Shown: piece by piece, positions 1-9,721 of the stretch
How the letters are laid out: the number at the start of each line of letters is the position of its first letter
Position numbering within the stretch: the stretch's first letter is position 1
Assembly: GCA_003427395.1 (NCBI GenBank)
Contig: BFEA01000001.1
Location: 1,326,717-1,367,606 of the forward strand
Reading direction: 5' to 3'
DNA: 40,890 nt
From: Chara braunii
Lineage: Eukaryota; Streptophyta; Charophyceae; Charales; Characeae
Program-made: the position numbers and the translations under genes
Notes under the pieces: model-generated
The model's database searches: none
What the model saw: the letters and a program-made list of their open reading frames with translations, nothing else
What the model was told of the DNA's origin: nothing

Positions 1-424
1 GGAGGATCTCCTACTAGCATGTGAGTGAAAAGCAACATCTACACTAGTCCAAATCACAAGTAATGAGCATGAGATCATCCATGAAAGAATCGGAGCATCA
101 CCTACTAGTGTGTGAGTAAAATGCAAGAGTTTGAGTAGCCCAAATCACACGTGTTGAGCATGAGATCATTCATAGAGGAATCGGAGCATCACCTACTAGT
201 CTGTGAGTAAAATGCAAGAGTTACACTAGGCTATATCACAAGATTTGAGCAAGAGATCATCCATGGAAGAATCGGAGCATCTCCTACTAGCATGTGAGTG
301 AAAAGCAAGGTCTATACTAGTCCAAATCACAAGTAATGAGCATGAGGTCATTCATACAAAAATCGGAGCACTACCTACTAGTGTGTGAGTAAAAAAAAAC
401 AAGAGTTTGAATAGCCCAATAGGA
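1..424. repeat. 91-bp satellite array with 273-bp higher-order period
   Basis: The word CTACTAG recurs at 11, 102, 193, 284 and 375, exactly 91 bp apart. Each unit then carries GTGAGT, a variable middle, a GAGCA(T/A)GAG word, and ends in ATCGGAGCA. Unit 4 resembles unit 1 (both have AGCATGTGAGTG and TCCAAATCACAAGTAATGAG). Unit 5 resembles unit 2 (both have GTGTGTGAGTAA and TAGCCCAA). Related units are therefore three apart, a higher-order period of 273 bp. The array is cut by the window's left edge and ends where the purine tract starts. No open frame is convincing. It is a non-coding satellite, either a small array or the edge of a large one. Confidence 0.9.
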
Positions 425-512
425 AGAAAACGATGAGGAAGAAGAAGAAAAAGAAGGAGAGGAGGAGGAAGAGGAAGAAGGAGAAGAAGAAGGAGATGAA
501 GAAGAAGAAAAA

Positions 513-545
<33 letters not shown>

Positions 546-579
546 GAAGAAGAAGAAGAAGAAGAAGAAGAAGAAGAAG
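421..579 (+). repeat. GAA/AAG polypurine microsatellite
   Basis: About 160 nt of nearly pure purine on the + strand, built from GAA, GAG and AAG triplets, ending in an uninterrupted AAG run at about 548-578. It directly abuts the satellite. Such a strand-pure purine tract can form triplex DNA and is prone to slippage. The Lys/Glu-rich + and Leu-rich - reading frames through it are products of the repeat, not genes. Confidence 0.95.
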
Positions 580-1734
580 CATCCTCTTCCTTCCACCCAC
601 CTTGTTAATGTCTTGGAGATGAAGTCTCAATCTTGATGAGGCTTCTTCCTCCTTGCACAAAACACCTTCTTGCCTATGGCCTCCTCCTTTTTCAAGCCCC
701 TCTCCTCTCTTTCTCACTTCCTCCCAAGTTACCACAAGTTTCAATCACCGTAGCTATGGAGTCCTCCCCTCTAGGAGGGCAACTGGGACTCCCTCCAACC
801 TCTCTCTCATCCTCACACCCAGGGGCTATGGCGCATCACCTCCCTAGGGCCAGCCTCACTACCACTAGTCTCTAGAGCTCCTCTCCCTAGCTCATGGCCT
901 CCACCAAGCTCCTTAACTGGCATGGGTTCCCCTCTCCTCTCTCGAAGTGAAAGAGTGCTCCTATGAACTCACTCGGGCATTATGGGCACTCCTCATGCAA
1001 TTGTGAAAGTGGCTGACTGAATTCCCAGCTTTTGTAGGTTGAAGCCAGCAGTCTGGCAAACCCATGGGCCTCCCCATGTGCCTTGAGGTGAACCGAGGTA
1101 CCCCCAAGGCAAAATTTTACTACTAGGCCCTTCCGGAGGTACCCAAGCCTCTTGGCCTACTTCGGCCTCCTTTTCACCTCACAAATGTTGCCCCCTTGGG
1201 TCCTAATGCCCAAGGGGCAATTTTACTTGAGAGAAAAAGGCCTTGTGGGCCTTTTTCTCGATTTTTTCAGTTTGTACCCCATTTTTGGTAGCCCGAGATA
1301 TTTTTCCATGCAGCGGCGCATTTTCAGCCTTCGATCTGGCTAAGATCCAAGGCCGACAATTTTTCGTGTCACCCCCAAGTAGCCCTTGCTTCAATTTTGA
1401 GCCCCTAAGTCCACTTTTTCAATTTTTGGTGCATCTGGTTCTCTTTTTGGGCCAAATGCACAGTTTTGTCTCTTTCCCTCTTTTGTTTCTTTCCATTTTG
1501 GGCTGCCACCTCATTCCGGAGCTAGCCGTTTTGAGCTGGCCCACACAAAACGGCTAGTTTCTCTCCACCATGAGATCTGATCTCAGATCCATGGTCCAAA
1601 AAAAAAACGGTCATTTCTCTTTTGCATTTTCTCTCATTTTTTTTTTTTAATTCAGATTTTATTGGGATATGGCCCCAAGGACCATATCTCTGCAATCCGG
1701 ATTGCCCTCCCTCATTCTAGGAGGGACGAGGTCA
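580..1734. other. Pyrimidine-rich DNA without a recognisable gene
   Basis: This stretch is rich in C and T on the + strand and starts right after the purine tract. It holds no protein similarity I can name. It has two copies of the GCTATGG word (about 753 and 825) and an internal inverted pair of CCCCTTGGG and CCCAAGGGG at about 1190-1217. I see no promoter, splice pattern or RNA gene that I would defend. Confidence 0.5.
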
Positions 1735-2260
1735 CAGTTGGGACCTGCCAGTCCCTACTGTGCAGGTCCCAATAGGCCGGCACTCTCCTCCACTCTTTTC
1801 TCCTTTTTGTCTCATTCTCCCTCATTTTTTTTTTATATTTCTTCCTTTTTCTTTTATTTCAGTTGTGACAAGTGTCAAACTGTTGTTCACTCTCTTTCTA
1901 GGCCTTAGGGCCTTATTCAAGGTCAGGTTCATGGCTAATACTTGACCGTTATATCTCGGATTTCAACAATGGCACCCCCATGTTCCTAGAGGGCTCCATT
2001 ATGCCTCCGTTTGTCCTATTTTGAACGCCTTTTGCTCCGATTTTCCAAGGACAACCTTTTTTTCATGTTGAGCCTCTTGAGGCTTAATTTTCTCATGCCT
2101 AGCTAATCCGAGATATCTCGGACTGTTGGGCAGCCCTCCCAATATCATTATTTTACTTTCTTTTCTCCCTATGGCTCTCCCACTTGCCCCCACTAGTGCT
2201 TGCACTAGTGGTGCTAATATTTCCCACCGTCTTGATCCTTGATCTCGACGGTGCCGTTTG
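1735..2260 (+). repeat. Copy A of a duplicated ~0.5-kb segment
   Basis: Words in this segment recur in the same order about 1.25 kb downstream: CCTGCCAGTCCCTACT (1744 and about 3020), a T-rich run, AAGTGTCAA, TATATCTCGGA followed by CAACAATGGC, then CTAGTGCTTG and ACTAGTGGTGCTAATATT (about 2193 and 3430), and a CTTGA(T)CTCGACGGTGC-like word. Order and spacing are kept but the sequence has diverged, so the duplication is old. The reading frames in it are not shared between the copies, which argues against a protein. Confidence 0.75.
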
Positions 2261-3009
2261 CTTGCACAATTATTCCTTGTGCTTGCTCATGGTTCCCTTG
2301 GGATATCCCAAGTCCCCGCCACTTTCCTCCATACTAGTCCCATTTTCTTGTCCCGCCGGCGGTCCCGCCGACGCGTGTCCCGTTTTTCGACTTTTTATTA
2401 TTTGGACCCACTTGGTCCCCGGCAACATTCCGGATGGTGTCCCATTTTTATTTTTGGGACCCCCTTGCCCTTGGTGGTCCCATCATCTCTACATGTGTGC
2501 CGATTTTTCTAGGCCGTGAAATCTCATCTCACGGTTGTCGTTTATCGTCTCCACTTGCCCCATGCCGAAATTGCTCTTTTCTAGCCTTTCGGGATTGCCA
2601 TGGCTCATTTTCCCTTAGCCTAGGCACCCCCATGCAGTCCATTATTTCTCGGACTGCAGTCATAGCTATTTTCCTAGTCCCACGGCCCCACAACTTGCCC
2701 CATGCCAAAAGAAAATGAAGCGTTAAATTTTTAAGTGCATCCGGGCTCAATATTGGCTCCGGATGCACCTAAAACATGTGTTTCTCCTCCCCAATGTAAT
2801 CCGTTTTATTTCGGTTTTATGGGGCCTTGATATTCTTTGATTTTCTCTGCAAAAGTCAAAGAAAATCAAAGTCAATTGCAACAGCCATATTCCAGAATGA
2901 ATCTGGTCATGGATGTATCTCCCCAAGTGACCGTTTTTTACCGTTAAGGCCTTTTTCTTTTCTTTTTTCTTTTCTCTTTTCTTTTCTTTTCTTTTTCCTC
3001 CTTTCTTGG
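2261..3009. other. Spacer between the duplicated segments
   Basis: No gene seen. It contains a G/C-rich stretch of CCGCCGGCGGTCC type at about 2354-2382 that resembles a decayed form of the 26-bp minisatellite downstream. A further TCTCGGACTGCAG word lies at about 2648. A CTTTT-rich low-complexity run lies at about 2950-3000. Confidence 0.5.
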
Positions 3010-3500
3010 ATAGTAGGAACCTGCCAGTCCCTACTGACGGCCAACTCACTCACTCCCTCTCACTCTTTTTGTCTTATTCTTCCACTTTTTTTTTTTTTTT
3101 TTTTTTTTATAGCATGCCAAGTGTCAAGTGTCATTAAGGCCCTTTTCTAACCCCTTCCTCTTAGTTTTGACCCTTCCTATGCCCAAGGTGCAGTTATATC
3201 TCGGACTGCAACAATGGCCTTCTCATGCCCATGGGAGCTTTCTTTTACTCCTATTTTTCTCCCACAGTGGCCCCTCCTACTCCGATTTTCTCCCGGAGGC
3301 CTATTTTTTACATGGGGTCTCTTTTGACTCTATTTTCTTGAGGGAGGTTGATCCGAGATTTTCCGGATTGCTCCCATGCCTTACTTCAAGTTTTTTTCTT
3401 TTCCTTTTGGCCTTCCCGTTTGCTACCGCTAGTGCTTGTACTAGTGGTGCTAATATTCTTGGCCATCAAGATGTCGATCTTGACGGTGCACCTTGCCTTT
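3010..3500 (+). repeat. Copy B of the duplicated ~0.5-kb segment
   Basis: This is the counterpart of 1735-2260. It has the same ordered words (CCTGCCAGTCCCTACT, a poly(T) run of about 23 nt at 3086-3108, AAGTGTCAAGTGTCA, TATATCTCGGACTGCAAC, CTAGTGCTTGTACTAGTGG, ATCTTGACGGTGC). The two copies with the spacer suggest a tandem unit of about 1.25 kb. Confidence 0.75.
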
Positions 3501-3547
3501 ATTATTTTCCCTCACGTGGTGCCGCCGTTTCTTCTTGAGACCTTCAT

Positions 3548-3700
3548 ATGTCCCCGCCACTTGTCCCGTCGGTGGTCCCCGACACTTGGTCCCACCGGCG
3601 GTCCCCGACACTTAGTCCCATCGGTGGTCCCCGACACTTAGTCCCTTCGGCGGTCCCCGACACTTAGTCCCGCGGGTGGTCCCCGACACATTTCGCCCCG
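3548..3700 (+). repeat. 26-bp minisatellite, about six units
   Basis: GGTCCCCGACAC begins at 3574, 3600, 3626, 3652 and 3678, exactly 26 bp apart. A weaker unit precedes at about 3548. The rest of the unit reads TTAGTCCC followed by a 4-6 nt variable block and CGG(T/C)G. Each variable block sits between TCCC and CGG. No protein is implied. Confidence 0.9.
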
Positions 3701-4199
3701 GATGCCATTATTTTTCCTTAGTCCCACGTGGCCCCGGGTGCCTTTCCCCGAGGTGTCCCACGTCCCTTGGGCGTTTTGCCGCCCCATAGTGACCCCTCTC
3801 CCTTGTCTTTCTTGCGCCTTGCGCGCCCCTGTTTCTTTGGTCGCGGGGCCTCCAATCCGAGGCTCCCATGTTGGGCCTTCGTTCTTCAGTTTCCCACGGC
3901 CTCCGGGCCGTCCCTCTCTCGACTCCCTCATTCCTTTGTCGCTGCCGCGCCGCGTTTGCTGGTTCGAAGGTCCTTTGGCCTTAGTCTTGTTGAGTTCCAA
4001 CGGCCCTCCCGGCCTCATACTACGTCCTATATGCCCCTGTTCCTGCGCTTATTCTCGTGTCGTCGCTGGTTTTCCCCTCCTGTGGTTCTCACCCCAGGGC
4101 ATCACTCCCTCCTGTGGGCTAATCCTTTGTCTTTTCTCTCTCCTGCGTCCTCACTCCAGATTTCTGTTGTGCGCAATTCGTCTATATTCAGTCTCTAGA
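3701..4199. other. GC-rich DNA, no gene recognised
   Basis: Open frames of 126-260 codons cross this interval on both strands, but they are overlapping, proline/serine/leucine-rich and match nothing I know. They are best explained by base composition. The interval may belong to the 5' end of the LINE or to its target site. Confidence 0.4.
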
Positions 4200-5240
4200 G
4201 TGATGGGAAGTTATTCGGGACTCACCAGTCCCGACACCAGACAACACCCCGACAACTCTCACTCAAATCCGGACGCGATCCCACCCCAGACGCTACCTCT
4301 CTCACACCACCTAAATCTAGATTTGCCCCTCACCCCGATCTCTCCCCCAACCACAATCTCTATTCCATCCCAATACGCTACCCCATCCCAAAATTTCCCC
4401 CACACCACTCTCGGCTACGACGCGTTCCCACCCCGTTTCAAATCAATCTTGCTCCAAATCAATCTTGATCCGCTCCCACCCTAACCCAACCCCAACCTCG
4501 ACCAACTAGGCAACCCGGATCCATCCCAATCTCGACCCAGTTCCACTGCAGCTCCCCCCTCTCGGTCCCATTCTAACCCAGTTCAGACCGCCGCATCCAG
4601 ATCTCCCTCTTCCCAAACATTAGCTCTATCCCAAAACGCCCCCCACAACTGAACCTACTCTGATCGGACCCATCACCAGACGCCTATCCACAACCCCCCC
4701 CGATCCGGACCAACCTCTTTCCATCCCAATTCTGACAGGTCTACCTCCTCGTTTTCGCCATCATCTCAGTCCGTTCCCTCCCCAGTTCCACTATTTTTTC
4801 TCCCCATTTCAACTAAAGCCCCCACCTTGAGCCCATCCCGACCATAATCCGGAATCCGTACCTTACTCGAATCCTCACCTTACTCGAATCCTCACCTGAT
4901 CCCACCCCAATCGCCCCACAATCAGATTTCGAATCCAACCCACCCCCACTTCGAACCAACCCAATCCCGATCTGGATCCCCTCCCAACGCCATCCCTGCC
5001 CCATCCCCAACCCCGACCCAGACCTATATCACACACGAACCAACTTACACCCAGAGCCCACCCATCCCCTCTCATTCCCTCTTCAATACCACAACCAACA
5101 CAGTTCCCGAGTCCGTACTGCTCACGATTGATTTTCCCCCCTCTCTCCCCCCCTCCACATTTCGCAACTCAATCCAATCTCATCCTAATCATCCCACCCG
5201 GCCCCCCACTCCTCTCCAACACAGTCATCAAGAAAAATTG
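4200..5240 (+). other. C-rich, G-poor tract upstream of the LINE (possible LINE 5' UTR)
   Basis: About 1 kb in which C dominates and G is scarce on the + strand. It is built from loose repeats of ATCCCAACCC-like words, with a direct repeat of CCTTACTCGAATCCTCA at about 4860-4893. The asymmetry fades where the first LINE protein segment begins. A strand-skewed, low-complexity leader would fit an L1 5' UTR, but no boundary or target duplication was found. Confidence 0.4.
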
Positions 5241-5317
5241 TCACAGTCACACTCATTATCTTTAAAGTAACACCTTTAACAAGCAGTAAACCTTTCAAAT
5301 CACAGTCAAACACAACA

Positions 5318-7779
5318 ATGGAAGGAATGGGCATGGAAACGCAAAACTGGCTCGCAGAACAGACCAAAACTCCCCTTGTCAAGATCACAGTCACACTCCA
5401 CGATTGATTGTGGAGGTAACAACAAGGAAGAAGTGGTAATCTACGAATGCCCCAAGGAGCTGCCATCCAAGCAAGAGGAGCTCCACAGCAAACATGCGGT
5501 CTTATTCACCTTTTCCAAAAAAAGCCAGGAATTGGACAGACAGGCAAAATTAAAATGAATCTTGGAAAAGTTGAAGTCCCTAGAACCAATCTAAGGGCAG
5601 GAACCAAGAGTGTCTTTTCACCCAAGAACAAGAAACGTCATCATGGTTCTGTGTATGGAGGAAACACTTGCCACATTTTTGAAAAACAAGTGTTTCACTT
5701 GTAATTCGTCAGTGGTTACAGTTCAACCGTGGAAAAAGACGGCAAATTATCAGCAAACGCCCTTCAGGTACTGACAGGAATTGATCAAAAAACATTTCTC
5801 GATTCAATTTGACAATGTGCCAGAAGGAATGCACGACAACAAAGTGGAATACGGTCACTTCAGGGAAACAAAGTGGATTGTTTCAACACCGGACTTTCTC
5901 ACCCCACAACACAATCAGATGACAGTAGTACTGGACACGGGAGACAGTCCTCCACCTTTCACTCCTGACGAATGGTTTTTCTCTCAGGAAAACAAAGTCA
6001 TCAGAATCACAGTGTCCAGCAAAACCAACCCGGTATGCTTCAAGTGGAGACAAAGAGGTCACCTGGGCACGGATGCCAGCTGCCCGAAAACAAGAGAGAG
6101 CACAAAGCCCAAACCTCTCTGAACCGCAAATCTGCAAGAGGTAGAGAACAAAAAGGGATATTGGTACATCCCTGATCCACAGTATGCGGGCTGGGTATTC
6201 AATGACAACCTGGACACACCGGACTGGGTCTGGACCATCGATCGGGAGCCAACGCCCAGGCCGGATGTATACCCCCCCGTATGACAGCAGGTGGCAAACG
6301 CTCAAAACAGAAAGAAAGCCACCCAAATGCTTCACCAAAGACCCAGTGATAAATCTGGACACGCTAAACCAAGAGATTTGGGAAAGGGACCTGTGTGCCA
6401 ACCTGCAAACAGTGCAGGAAACTACAGAAAGACAATGGGTGGAAGCAGTCAAGAGGTACCAGCAAGAGGAAAAGGCAGGGGAACAACAACCCAAACAAAA
6501 AACCTACTCCAGAAGGGCACAAAAGGGAAGAGGAAAAGCCGCCAGCGAACGGGGAGCAGAGGCAGAAGGGACAGATGAGAGCACAGGGGGGGAAGTAGGT
6601 GACACAACTATGAAGGAGGGGGAGGGAGAGAAAAACCCGGTGGTGGGGGAGAAAAGGAAACACGTTGAAGACCAAAAGGAGAGAGAGGACACAAAGGAGG
6701 AGCAGGAACACCCAAAGTTTGAGGGCTATCCATGGTCAGGACAACAGGAAAATGAACTCCTTGAATACATTCACTTCTTCGAGAAAAGAAGGCAAGACAA
6801 GTATGAACTGCAACTTATATTACACAAGGAAGAGCAGAAAAACAAGTAGAAAGCAGAGATCTCCAACCCATCACAGCTAATCCCACTGTCTGAGAATCCC
6901 TTCGCACCTCTAGAAAGAGAAGAGGAGCTGATAGCTTTCTGTGCAGAAAAATACTGTGCAACGAAAGAAGACCAGGAAATGGAAGTTGGGGAGAACGGCC
7001 CAAGCACACTGAAGGAGGCAACACAGAATAAGGGAAAAAGACTGCCGGCATACAAACCAACTCAGCTCCTAATTGAACAAGAGAAACAAAAGGGGCAAGA
7101 AGAATCAGGCAAGACGCTGACTTCCACCACGCAACTGGGCATCCAAGTCGAGGCCTTGCATGCACAGAATGCACGTCTCACAGATCTGAACAGAGAAATG
7201 CAACTTCGCACAGTTTCTGTCCTGGATTCGCAGCACAAAGCACACGAAGCTTTCTGGGAAAGGGCCAAAAAGGAAGCAAGTATGCTATTCCCATCTCGAG
7301 CAGTAATCCCCATCCAGAGAGATCCGGTAACAGAGGAATGGAACGTGGCAGTACACGAGGACCTGTCAATACCCAGATGGCAGTTGGGATAAAAGAAGGA
7401 GGATGTGCTAGGAAAGATCAGCAAGGGGAGGGAACCAAACCTTATGGGTTTAGCTGGCAAAACGAAAGAGGCAGAGGTGCCAGGACGAACAGAATCCTCA
7501 GGGGCAAAGAAGGGAAAAAATCACGCACAGTATAACGCTAGACCACTGGTGGTCCGCTTGGACCAAAAGACAGAACTCTCTGAAGACTTAGAATGGAAAC
7601 CCTGGTGGTGGATGGAGGCTTTACCAGTCACAACACTGGGGAATGAAACAACCATGACTAAGAACGCAGCTGCACTAGCAACTCTAGTGGAATCATGTGT
7701 CCTCGAACAGGAGGAGAGCGAGCTACCTTCCCTCCCCACTCCACTGGAGGAGGAGACGCTGAGCAGCTCTGAGACCTAA
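5318..7779 (+). pseudogene. LINE ORF1 (zinc-knuckle RNA-binding protein), broken
   Basis: ORF1 proteins of plant L1 elements bind the LINE RNA and help target-primed reverse transcription. A plausible start is ATG at 5318 (MEGMGMETQNW). The frame then breaks several times: 5376-5558, 5559-5704, 5781-6122. A further frame at about 6150-6280 (WYIPDPQYAGWVFNDN) meets the frame of 6184-7779 at a C homopolymer near 6271. The long C-terminal half is a single frame interrupted only by TAG at 6847 and TAA at 7390. The knuckle, CFKWRQRGHLGTDASC at about 6038-6085, has Trp where the second Cys is expected. The tail is acidic, Lys/Glu-rich and probably coiled coil. Confidence 0.75.
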
Positions 7780-7822
7780 AGAGAGTTCCATAAATTCAAG
7801 GGAAGACTAGTCCAGGTAAACT

Positions 7823-8700
7823 ATGAAACCACCAAGAGAGGACCTAGTGATCCAATCCTGGAATGTGAGGGGATTAACAACTATTCTAACAAACCAAGAA
7901 AAGTGGCACTGTCTGATGAACACAACAGGCTGGAATGGTCCCAACCCCCCAGACATAGTTTGCATACAGGAAACGCATCTAACTAGCACAGATGCACATA
8001 GAACAATTGAGAATGAAGTCATCAGAAGGTTAAAAAACTGTGCAGCAGTAGCAATAGCCCATAACCCACAACCATCTTCAGCAGGTGCTCTAACCTTAAT
8101 ACACAACCAAGCGATAGCGTCGCAACAACTACAAATGAAATCATCTGCGACGGATCCATTCGATGGTAGATGGACAAAAGTAGAGCTAACGCTTAAAGGC
8201 GAAGACATTACAATAATAAACCTATATGCCCCTAATGCGTCAACGGAGAGAACAATATTCTTTGAAGAGTTAGGGAGGCTAATTCAACCACAAACGCACA
8301 CAATTCTGGTAGGCGACTGCAACACAACCCAGAACTCTCAGTTGGACAGAATCTCAAGGGCGGATGAAATCTCGTAAGGCCCAGCGGAGGCAGCCCTAGC
8401 TCAGTTAACAACAAAATATAACCTAATAGACCCCTATAGACTTCCTAACCCGCAAAAAAAAAACTATACATGCATCAAGAAAACAGCTCAGGGTAAAACC
8501 TCTTTCTCCAGGATAGACTTCTTTCTTATATCGGAATCCTTAGAGGGAGCGATCCTAGACACCATAATAGGTAGAATTCCCCACTATGATGGCTTTGACC
8601 ACAACCCCATCACTATGAACTTGGCTCTAACAGTCGACAACTCTCCCGGAAAAGTTTTTTTAAGTTGAACACCTCACTCCTTAAATTGGAATCATTTAAA
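7823..8700 (+). pseudogene. LINE ORF2, part 1: APE-type endonuclease domain
   Basis: This domain nicks the target DNA to prime reverse transcription. The start is ATG 7823, 43 nt after ORF1. Motifs appear in the expected order: SWNVRGL (Asn14), CIQETH (Glu50), LYAPN (Tyr135), GDCN (Asp165, Asn167), SRIDFF, and DHNP near 8600 for the final Asp-His pair. One in-frame TAA at 8375 interrupts it and the frame reopens at once. Coding runs to ESFKP at 8687-8702, where the TIR element is inserted. The same frame resumes at 9722. Without the insertion the junction reads KLESFKPEFRTKWEE, so the two parts were one protein. Confidence 0.85.
8695..8700 (+). repeat. Left target duplication TTTAAA
   Basis: TTTAAA here and at 9722-9727 flanks the inserted element. 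Because TTTAAA is itself a palindrome, the true duplication could be as short as TTAA or TA. Confidence 0.7.
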
Positions 8701-8920
8701 CCACCAGTCCATCACCCCCTGTACTGTTCATTTTTTTTGCCGACAAGTACCAAACCAAAATCTACAGTGATCAGGCATGGAGGAGGCTTGGTGGGGGTGG
8801 GGCTGGCGGGCCCACAATTGAAAGAGAGTGCCACTGTGTGACAACCACACCGCACTCGGCACACTCTGCAAGTTTTTGGATGCCTCGTCGTTTCCGTGAA
8901 AACCGCCCTCCCAGCTCAGC

Positions 8921-9126
8921 AGGGCGGACTGCTGTTCCTCAGTTGGTACACCCAAGAAATGTTGAAATGCAGACCGGAGTTCAAGTCCATCTGCCATAAG
9001 ATTATTTCTCGACTTTCTCGGCGTTTTGGCTAGGGAAGTGCAATCATGACACCTCAAGGCCGTGGCCCTTTCTAAAGAAAAAGGAAGGAAAAAAAATATC
9101 AAAAAAAAAAAAAAAAAAAAAAAAAA
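8921..9126 (+). mobile_element. tRNA-related SINE, copy 1
   Basis: An A-box-like CTCAGTTGGTACACCC at 8939 is followed by a B-box-like GAGTTCAAGTCC at about 8980-8991, then a unique body (ATGACACCTCAAGGCCGTGG) and a pure A run at 9100-9126. This is the build of a SINE transcribed by RNA polymerase III from a tRNA-like head. The preceding CAGCAGGGCGGA word also precedes copy 2. The exact 5' end is uncertain. Confidence 0.65.
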
Positions 9127-9137
9127 CTGCATACCAA

Positions 9138-9540
9138 CTCAGCAGGGCGGAAAGCTGCATTCGAAACAAAGCAAAGGAAAGAGCCCACAGACATAGATCA
9201 GGGCAGACTCACAGTAGGAATGTATCTGACTAAAATTACGGTCAGACCTGGATGAATCTGACTGCGATCACGTCCAGAGCTTAGTGGAACAAGAGTTCGA
9301 GCATGCCCTCAGTTGGTACACCGACGAACTCTTGAAATACAGCCCTAAGTTCGAATCCAGATCCAATAGACATAATTCGAAAATACCTGTTGCTCTCATT
9401 GATGATACCTCGTTTTTTTTTTGTTTTTTTTTTTTTCCAATGATGATACCTCAAGCACGTGGCCCTGTAAAAGCAAAGAAAAAGAAATGCAACCCCACAA
9501 AAAAAAGCAGACAAACAGAAAATTCGAAAAAAAAAAAATC
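9138..9540 (+). mobile_element. tRNA-related SINE, copy 2 (diverged, with extra sequence)
   Basis: This copy shares with copy 1 the CAGCAGGGCGGA word, the A box CTCAGTTGGTACACC (about 9310), a canonical B box AGTTCGAATCC (about 9348-9358), and the body word ATACCTCAAGCACGTGGCCCT. It ends in A-rich sequence at about 9526-9538. About 150 nt between the opening word and the A box have no counterpart in copy 1. A poly(T) insertion interrupts it at 9412-9440. Confidence 0.6.
9412..9440. repeat. Poly(T) block between 12-bp direct repeats
   Basis: TGATGATACCTC at 9400-9411 is repeated at 9441-9452. Between them is a 29-nt block that is nearly all T (10 T, G, 13 T). SINE copy 1 has no such block at the matching place. 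It looks like a tail-only retroposition: a target duplication around little more than a poly(A) tail inserted in reverse. Confidence 0.6.
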
Positions 9541-9721
9541 CAAACAGAATGAACAGGCAGGCTGCAATGATGAGGGCTGCTTGCCTGCCTTTCCTTTTTG
9601 TCACACATGTTGCTGGTACCGGTACCATGTCCCGCGTGGTTGAATCTGCGGTCACTGTAGATGTCAGGCTCGGGCAAATGCACTTTTTGGTTCGGCAATT
9701 TAGCCTCCGATGGACTGGTGG

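Larger units (their letters stand above)
8701..9721. mobile_element. 1,021-bp non-autonomous TIR element inserted in LINE ORF2
   Basis: The element starts CCACCAGTCCATC and ends GATGGACTGGTGG, a perfect 13-bp terminal inverted repeat. With the flanking TTTAAA the inverted match is 19 bp. Further inside, TTGCCGA and ATCTACAGTGA recur inverted at both ends (about 8738-8770 and 9650-9700), so the inverted repeat is longer but imperfect. Removing it plus one TTTAAA restores the LINE reading frame exactly. No transposase is present, and the interior is occupied by two SINE-like copies. The superfamily is unclear: a TTAA duplication would fit piggyBac, while a 6-bp TTTAAA would not fit the common families well. 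Confidence 0.75.

Noticed and set aside
352-744. A 130-codon Leu/Ser-rich minus-strand frame and a Lys/Arg-rich plus-strand frame
   Set aside because: They are translations of the GAA tract in both directions and have no independent signal.
3702-4484. A 260-codon plus-strand open frame
   Set aside because: Pro/Ser/Leu-rich, overlaps other frames of similar length, no known motif. C-rich DNA with few stops explains it.
9305-9360. A tRNA gene, because of CTCAGTTGGTA and AGTTCGAATCC
   Set aside because: No acceptor stem or anticodon arm can be drawn. The pair occurs twice with A tails and a shared body, so it is a SINE head.
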